From positions 62,001-126,000 of the forward strand of contig JACJWA010000002.1 of the NCBI GenBank assembly GCA_020637395.1: DNA of 64,000 nt, read 5' to 3'. The first letter of the stretch is position 1, and each line of letters begins with the position of its first letter. A model generated the notes under the pieces. It saw only the letters and a program-made list of their open reading frames with translations, made no database searches and was not told the origin of the DNA. This document shows, piece by piece, positions 60,658 to 64,000 of this stretch. Both the position numbers and the translations under genes were made by a program. Source of the stretch: Calditrichota bacterium (GTDB taxonomy: Bacteria; Electryoneota; RPQS01).

Positions 60658-62865
60658 TCAGTCACGCACTCCAAACACCACGCGCTGCACGAGTATCGAA
60701 TCCGCGTCGCTATCCACCGTGAACGCGCGATTCGACTGCGAAAACTCTTCCGACGGCTGCCACACACCCACGTCACCGGAGTTCGTGTACTTGTACTGAA
60801 TCTCCGCACCGAGTGGCAAATCCACTTCCAGCGTCCAAATGCCATCCTCAGCCCAGTTGTCGCCTGCCGCGCCGTCATCTCTCATCCGAACGACGTTCGG
60901 CTGCCACTCGCCAAGTTCCGGCAGATTGCCCACAATAAAAATAGCCACACCTACATCTTCACCGCTCGCGTCGCACTCAAAGCGCACGCGCCGCATCTCG
61001 CCGCCGCGCTTCATCACGCCGCCGCTCTCCTGCGTTTCGATCTTCGCCTGACTCAAAATCGGCTCGAACTCGGGAGTTTCAATCTCGATTCCCGCCTCGC
61101 GCATGTGCTGATACACCGCGCGCAAATGCGAGAAAAATGCTTCTTCAAACGGACGGTCACCCGCCGGAGCGCTCTGATCCGCGCCATACCACCAGAACCA
61201 ATCCGATCCCTCCGCCGCGTACATCGCCTCGTACGCGTAGTAGGTCGCCGCACCTTGCGCACTCTTCTCCATCGGCGCGTGCGGATCCGGCTGCGGCAGT
61301 CCCGACATCTCCAAATCCCGCCGCGTGCGCAGAAGATACTCCCACGCCGCGTTCTCTTCTGCCTCGCCGATCCATGTGTCATAGTTCGCATTGATCCACG
61401 ACCCCGGCCACAAACTCGTGATCTCCGTCAGCTCCGCAATCGGATGTGCGGGAATTTCGCGCTCCGGATTCCCGCGGAAATATTCCGTCGGATGCACACA
61501 CGTCACCAGGCCTTCTCCATGAAGCTCGGTCAATCGCTCATAGAGGCCGTTCAGGAACTTCTTCGCATCCATATCATACCGGTACCACTCCCATGCATTC
61601 TCGCCGTCGAGAATCACCGTCAACAGGCGATCTTCATCGCCTTCCGGCACATACTTGAGAATCTCCTTCGCAAAGTGTTCAACGGATTCCTCAGGTCGCA
61701 TGTTCTGATACGTAAACCCGATGTGATCCGAAAGCGTCGTCTCGCGAAACACAATCGCAATGTCTCCCTCGGGCGTACGCACACGATACGGCTGAGCCAC
61801 ATCGAGCCCTTCAGGCAGCGAGCGATTCAAAACATGCATGTCTCCGCAAATCCACTGCACATGGTGCGCGCGAAACACTTCCGCGGTGCCTTCCGAGATC
61901 GACCCCTCCGCGGGCCACATCCCCACCGGTGCGCGGCGAAAAAGTCGCTCGTAGTAATTGACCCCCTTCACCACCTGCGCATGCGCATCCACGGGATAAG
62001 AGAATCGTGCAGGCAAGTCACTCTTCGGCTGACACACTTTCGCGATTTCTGTGTCAATCAAAAGCGGCAGAATCGGGTGATAAAACGGCGTCGTGATAAC
62101 TTCCAACTGCCCACTCGCGAGGAGCCGTTGATGCACCGGCACAACTTCCTCGGCCACCCGCACAGCTTCCGCCGCCAATCGGTTCGCGTCCCGCTCGCTG
62201 AAGTGCTTCTTGTCTCGAAGATAGAACTTACCGTTACGCTCTTCGATCAAGTCCGTCAGGTCCACGTCAATCGCCGCTTTCCCCCGCAGAAAATCCGGAT
62301 CAAAATGCGCCGCGAAAAACCACGCCTTAATGTCTCGCATATCGTCAATCGTCAACGAGTCACGCGGAATCTTGCGCAGCGCCTCATACTGCGGAAAGTT
62401 CGCAATCTGAATCTCCGAAATCCCGAACGCATTCCACGGCTCATACAAGAGCTTTGCGCGATCCGCATCCGTGAACGTATCAGTCGGCTTCAGAGCCAAA
62501 TCCATCCACGGGTCCGTGCGCAGCCCGCTGTTGAAATACGCCGCCGCATTGATTTCGCGAAATCCATCTTCTCCCCGCGACACAAACGGACCAAGCCGGT
62601 TGACATAGTATTCCTGCAATTGATAGAGCAGGGAGGAGGTTAGATTGATCGTCGCGTGAATATCCGGGTACTGCTCAAGCAGCGCCGCCATGTCATAATA
62701 ATCCTTCGTCGCATGCGTGCGCACCCACGGACCGCTCAGCTCGTCCGTCTCCGGATTCAAATACAGCGGCTGATGCTGATGCCAGATGATATTCAGATAG
62801 AGTTTGCCCGCAGTCGCCATGGAAACCGAAGTCAATAGGAGAAAAAGTGAAACAAGGAAACGCAT
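60658..62865 (-). CDS. GH57 alpha-amylase/glucanotransferase-type enzyme with CBM20
   Basis: 735 residues with a signal peptide ('MRFLVSLFLLLTSVSMATA'). The first GH57 motif is 'IIWHQHQPLY' (His29-Pro33), followed by 'WVRTHATKDYYDMA'. Probable nucleophile Glu320 lies in 'MWPAEGSI' and probable acid Asp420 in 'LDGENAWEWY'. A C-terminal CBM20 starch-binding domain (~630-735) contains 'VGNLPELGEWQP' and 'YKYTNSGDVGVW'. It should attack amylose, amylopectin or glycogen outside the cytoplasm. It lies twelve bases after the ATPase gene and one base before the binding-protein gene in one operon. Confidence 0.9.
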   Translation of the reverse strand: MRFLVSLFLLLTSVSMATAGKLYLNIIWHQHQPLYLNPETDELSGPWVRTHATKDYYDMAALLEQYPDIHATINLTSSLLYQLQEYYVNRLGPFVSRGEDGFREINAAAYFNSGLRTDPWMDLALKPTDTFTDADRAKLLYEPWNAFGISEIQIANFPQYEALRKIPRDSLTIDDMRDIKAWFFAAHFDPDFLRGKAAIDVDLTDLIEERNGKFYLRDKKHFSERDANRLAAEAVRVAEEVVPVHQRLLASGQLEVITTPFYHPILPLLIDTEIAKVCQPKSDLPARFSYPVDAHAQVVKGVNYYERLFRRAPVGMWPAEGSISEGTAEVFRAHHVQWICGDMHVLNRSLPEGLDVAQPYRVRTPEGDIAIVFRETTLSDHIGFTYQNMRPEESVEHFAKEILKYVPEGDEDRLLTVILDGENAWEWYRYDMDAKKFLNGLYERLTELHGEGLVTCVHPTEYFRGNPEREIPAHPIAELTEITSLWPGSWINANYDTWIGEAEENAAWEYLLRTRRDLEMSGLPQPDPHAPMEKSAQGAATYYAYEAMYAAEGSDWFWWYGADQSAPAGDRPFEEAFFSHLRAVYQHMREAGIEIETPEFEPILSQAKIETQESGGVMKRGGEMRRVRFECDASGEDVGVAIFIVGNLPELGEWQPNVVRMRDDGAAGDNWAEDGIWTLEVDLPLGAEIQYKYTNSGDVGVWQPSEEFSQSNRAFTVDSDADSILVQRVVFGVRD

Positions 62866-62877
62866 CTTGAAAAAAGG

Positions 62878-63951
62878 TTACGCCTGCGCGAGCGAAGCTT
62901 CGTTGCCCGCGTCAAAATAGTGAACTGCATTGGGATCGAAGAACACCGGCAGCTTGCTGTCCGGAGCAGCCTCAGTCCGCGGATCGCACCGCACAATCAG
63001 CTCTTGATCTCCCGCGCGGCCATAGACCAAAAGCTCGTTCCCAATCGGCTCGATGACATCCACCACCAACTCAAAACTCACCGCGCCGTTCTGTCCGCGT
63101 CCCACCCCGACCTGCTCGGGCCGCAGTCCTAACACAATCTTCTCCGGACAATTCTTCTGCAAAGTCTGCGGCAGCGCAAATTTTAGCTGTCCTGACTTGA
63201 ACTCTCCGCCCTCGCGCTGACCCGCAACAAAATTCATCGCCGGCGAACCGATAAACCCCGCCACAAACTTGTTCGCGGGTTTGCGATACACATTCAGCGG
63301 CGTGTCAATCTGCTGAATCAGACCGTCTCGCAACACCACAATTCGCTCGCCCAAAGTCATCGCTTCAATCTGATCGTGTGTGACATACACCATCGCCGTT
63401 TTCAACCGCTTATGCAGTCGCGAAATCTCCGTCCGCGTATGCGCGCGCAGCTTCGCGTCCAGATTCGACAGCGGCTCGTCAAACAGAAACGCCGAAGGAT
63501 GCCGCACCACCGCGCGCCCCAAGGCCACACGCTGCCGCTGACCTCCCGAGAGCTCCTTGGGCTTCCGTTTCAAAAGATCGCCCAATTCAAAGAAGCTCGC
63601 CGCCTCTTTCACACGCTGATCAATGGTCGCCTCATCCGTCTTCCGCATTCGCAGACCGAATGCCATGTTATCATACACGGTCAGATGCGGATACAGCGCG
63701 TAACTCTGAAACACCATCGCAATGTCGCGATCCCGCGGATGCACCTGCGTGATATTCTTGCCGCCGATCCACACTTCACCCGAAGTCGGCGTCTCCAGTC
63801 CCGCAATCGTGCGCAAGATCGTGGACTTGCCGCACCCCGACGGCCCGACCAGCACCACAAACTCGTCCTCGCGCACCGTGAAACTGATGTCCGGCAGAAC
63901 AACTGTGTTGCCAAACTGTTTGCGGATATTCCGCAGTTCTATGCTTGCCAT
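62878..63951 (-). CDS. ABC sugar transporter ATPase, MalK/MsmX/UgpC type
   Basis: 357 residues. Walker A is 'GPSGCGKST', the Q loop lies in 'AMVFQSYALYP', signature 'LSGGQRQR', Walker B 'FLFDEPLSN' and the H loop 'VTHD'. A C-terminal TOBE-type regulatory domain ('MNFVAGQREGGEF', 'LGLRPEQVGV') follows. ATG at 63951 has AGGG three bases upstream. It powers sugar ABC importers, and it opens the minus-strand operon with the maltodextrin transporter genes. MsmX-type ATPases can serve several importers, so it may be shared. The promoter should lie near or beyond the right edge. Confidence 0.93.
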   Translation of the reverse strand: MASIELRNIRKQFGNTVVLPDISFTVREDEFVVLVGPSGCGKSTILRTIAGLETPTSGEVWIGGKNITQVHPRDRDIAMVFQSYALYPHLTVYDNMAFGLRMRKTDEATIDQRVKEAASFFELGDLLKRKPKELSGGQRQRVALGRAVVRHPSAFLFDEPLSNLDAKLRAHTRTEISRLHKRLKTAMVYVTHDQIEAMTLGERIVVLRDGLIQQIDTPLNVYRKPANKFVAGFIGSPAMNFVAGQREGGEFKSGQLKFALPQTLQKNCPEKIVLGLRPEQVGVGRGQNGAVSFELVVDVIEPIGNELLVYGRAGDQELIVRCDPRTEAAPDSKLPVFFDPNAVHYFDAGNEASLAQA

Positions 63952-64000
63952 AAACCCTGTAGCAGTAAAGCGAACCTATTGGCCAAGCGTACTCAGCCGG

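Noticed and set aside
61105..62643. Long plus-strand open frame of 512 codons opposite the GH57 gene
   Set aside because: It is Arg/His-rich with no family resemblance and lies exactly antisense to a gene with catalytic motifs; a shadow produced by codon bias.

Overview
The window reads like one contig of an uncultured bacterium of the Fibrobacteres-Chlorobi-Bacteroidetes (FCB) side of the tree, for example Calditrichota, Zixibacteria, KSB1 or Electryoneota. This is inferred from several features. Two large secreted proteins end in a 'PNPFN' type A sorting domain of the type IX secretion style. There is a TonB-dependent receptor with a carboxypeptidase-like N-terminal domain, many lipoproteins, a reg_prop/Y_Y_Y sensor kinase, and many secreted beta-propeller and Fn3 proteins. 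No rRNA, intact tRNA, CRISPR array, transposase or integrase was seen.

Layout. 1-872: tail of a secreted propeller protein. 873-1440: gene-free stretch with a tRNA/tmRNA-3'-end-like sequence and three terminators. 1441-7493: metal-type tripartite efflux operon (Cys/His-rich exported protein, TolC, His-rich adaptor, RND pump). 8048-9475: secreted propeller protein. 9958-17905: tight operon of a secreted LVIVD-propeller/legumain-like peptidase, a propeller sensor kinase and an NtrC-like regulator whose GAFTGA loop is lost. 18152-18896: two small genes, one a solitary Fis-type DNA-binding protein. 19315-20931: lipoprotein resembling clostripain with a broken active site. 20990-25950: TonB-dependent receptor and a secreted beta-helix protein. 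26031-29054: lipoprotein, two TonB-C-terminal-domain proteins, ECF sigma factor and a small membrane protein. 29134-30552 (minus): chemoreceptor with a c-type haem motif. 30919-33265: cytochrome bd oxidase. 33410-39954: second RND efflux operon with DUF2892, PII-like and ArsR genes. 40082-43190: WD40 protein and a DUF4412-like protein.

43354-63951 is an alpha-glucan (starch, glycogen, maltodextrin) island. The plus strand carries a GH31 alpha-glucosidase, a sodium/solute symporter, a GH57-like enzyme with a CBM25-like domain, and a GH13 lipoprotein. A shared terminator separates these from a minus-strand operon: MsmX/MalK-type ATPase, GH57 with CBM20, MalE-, MalF- and MalG-like transporter parts, a second large GH57-like protein and a secreted carbohydrate-binding protein. 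The enzymes would cut polymer outside or in the periplasm. The ABC system would import maltodextrins, and the symporter possibly glucose.

Transcription signals are unusually readable: many perfect hairpin terminators, and four sigma70-like promoters with an exact 17-base spacer and a TAnATT-type -10. The least conventional parts are the 9958-20931 locus (two clan CD peptidase-like proteins around an atypical two-component system), a promoter whose -10 sits in the loop of the upstream terminator (25966-26017), paired TonB-domain proteins around a sigma factor, and two divergent GH57-like proteins.
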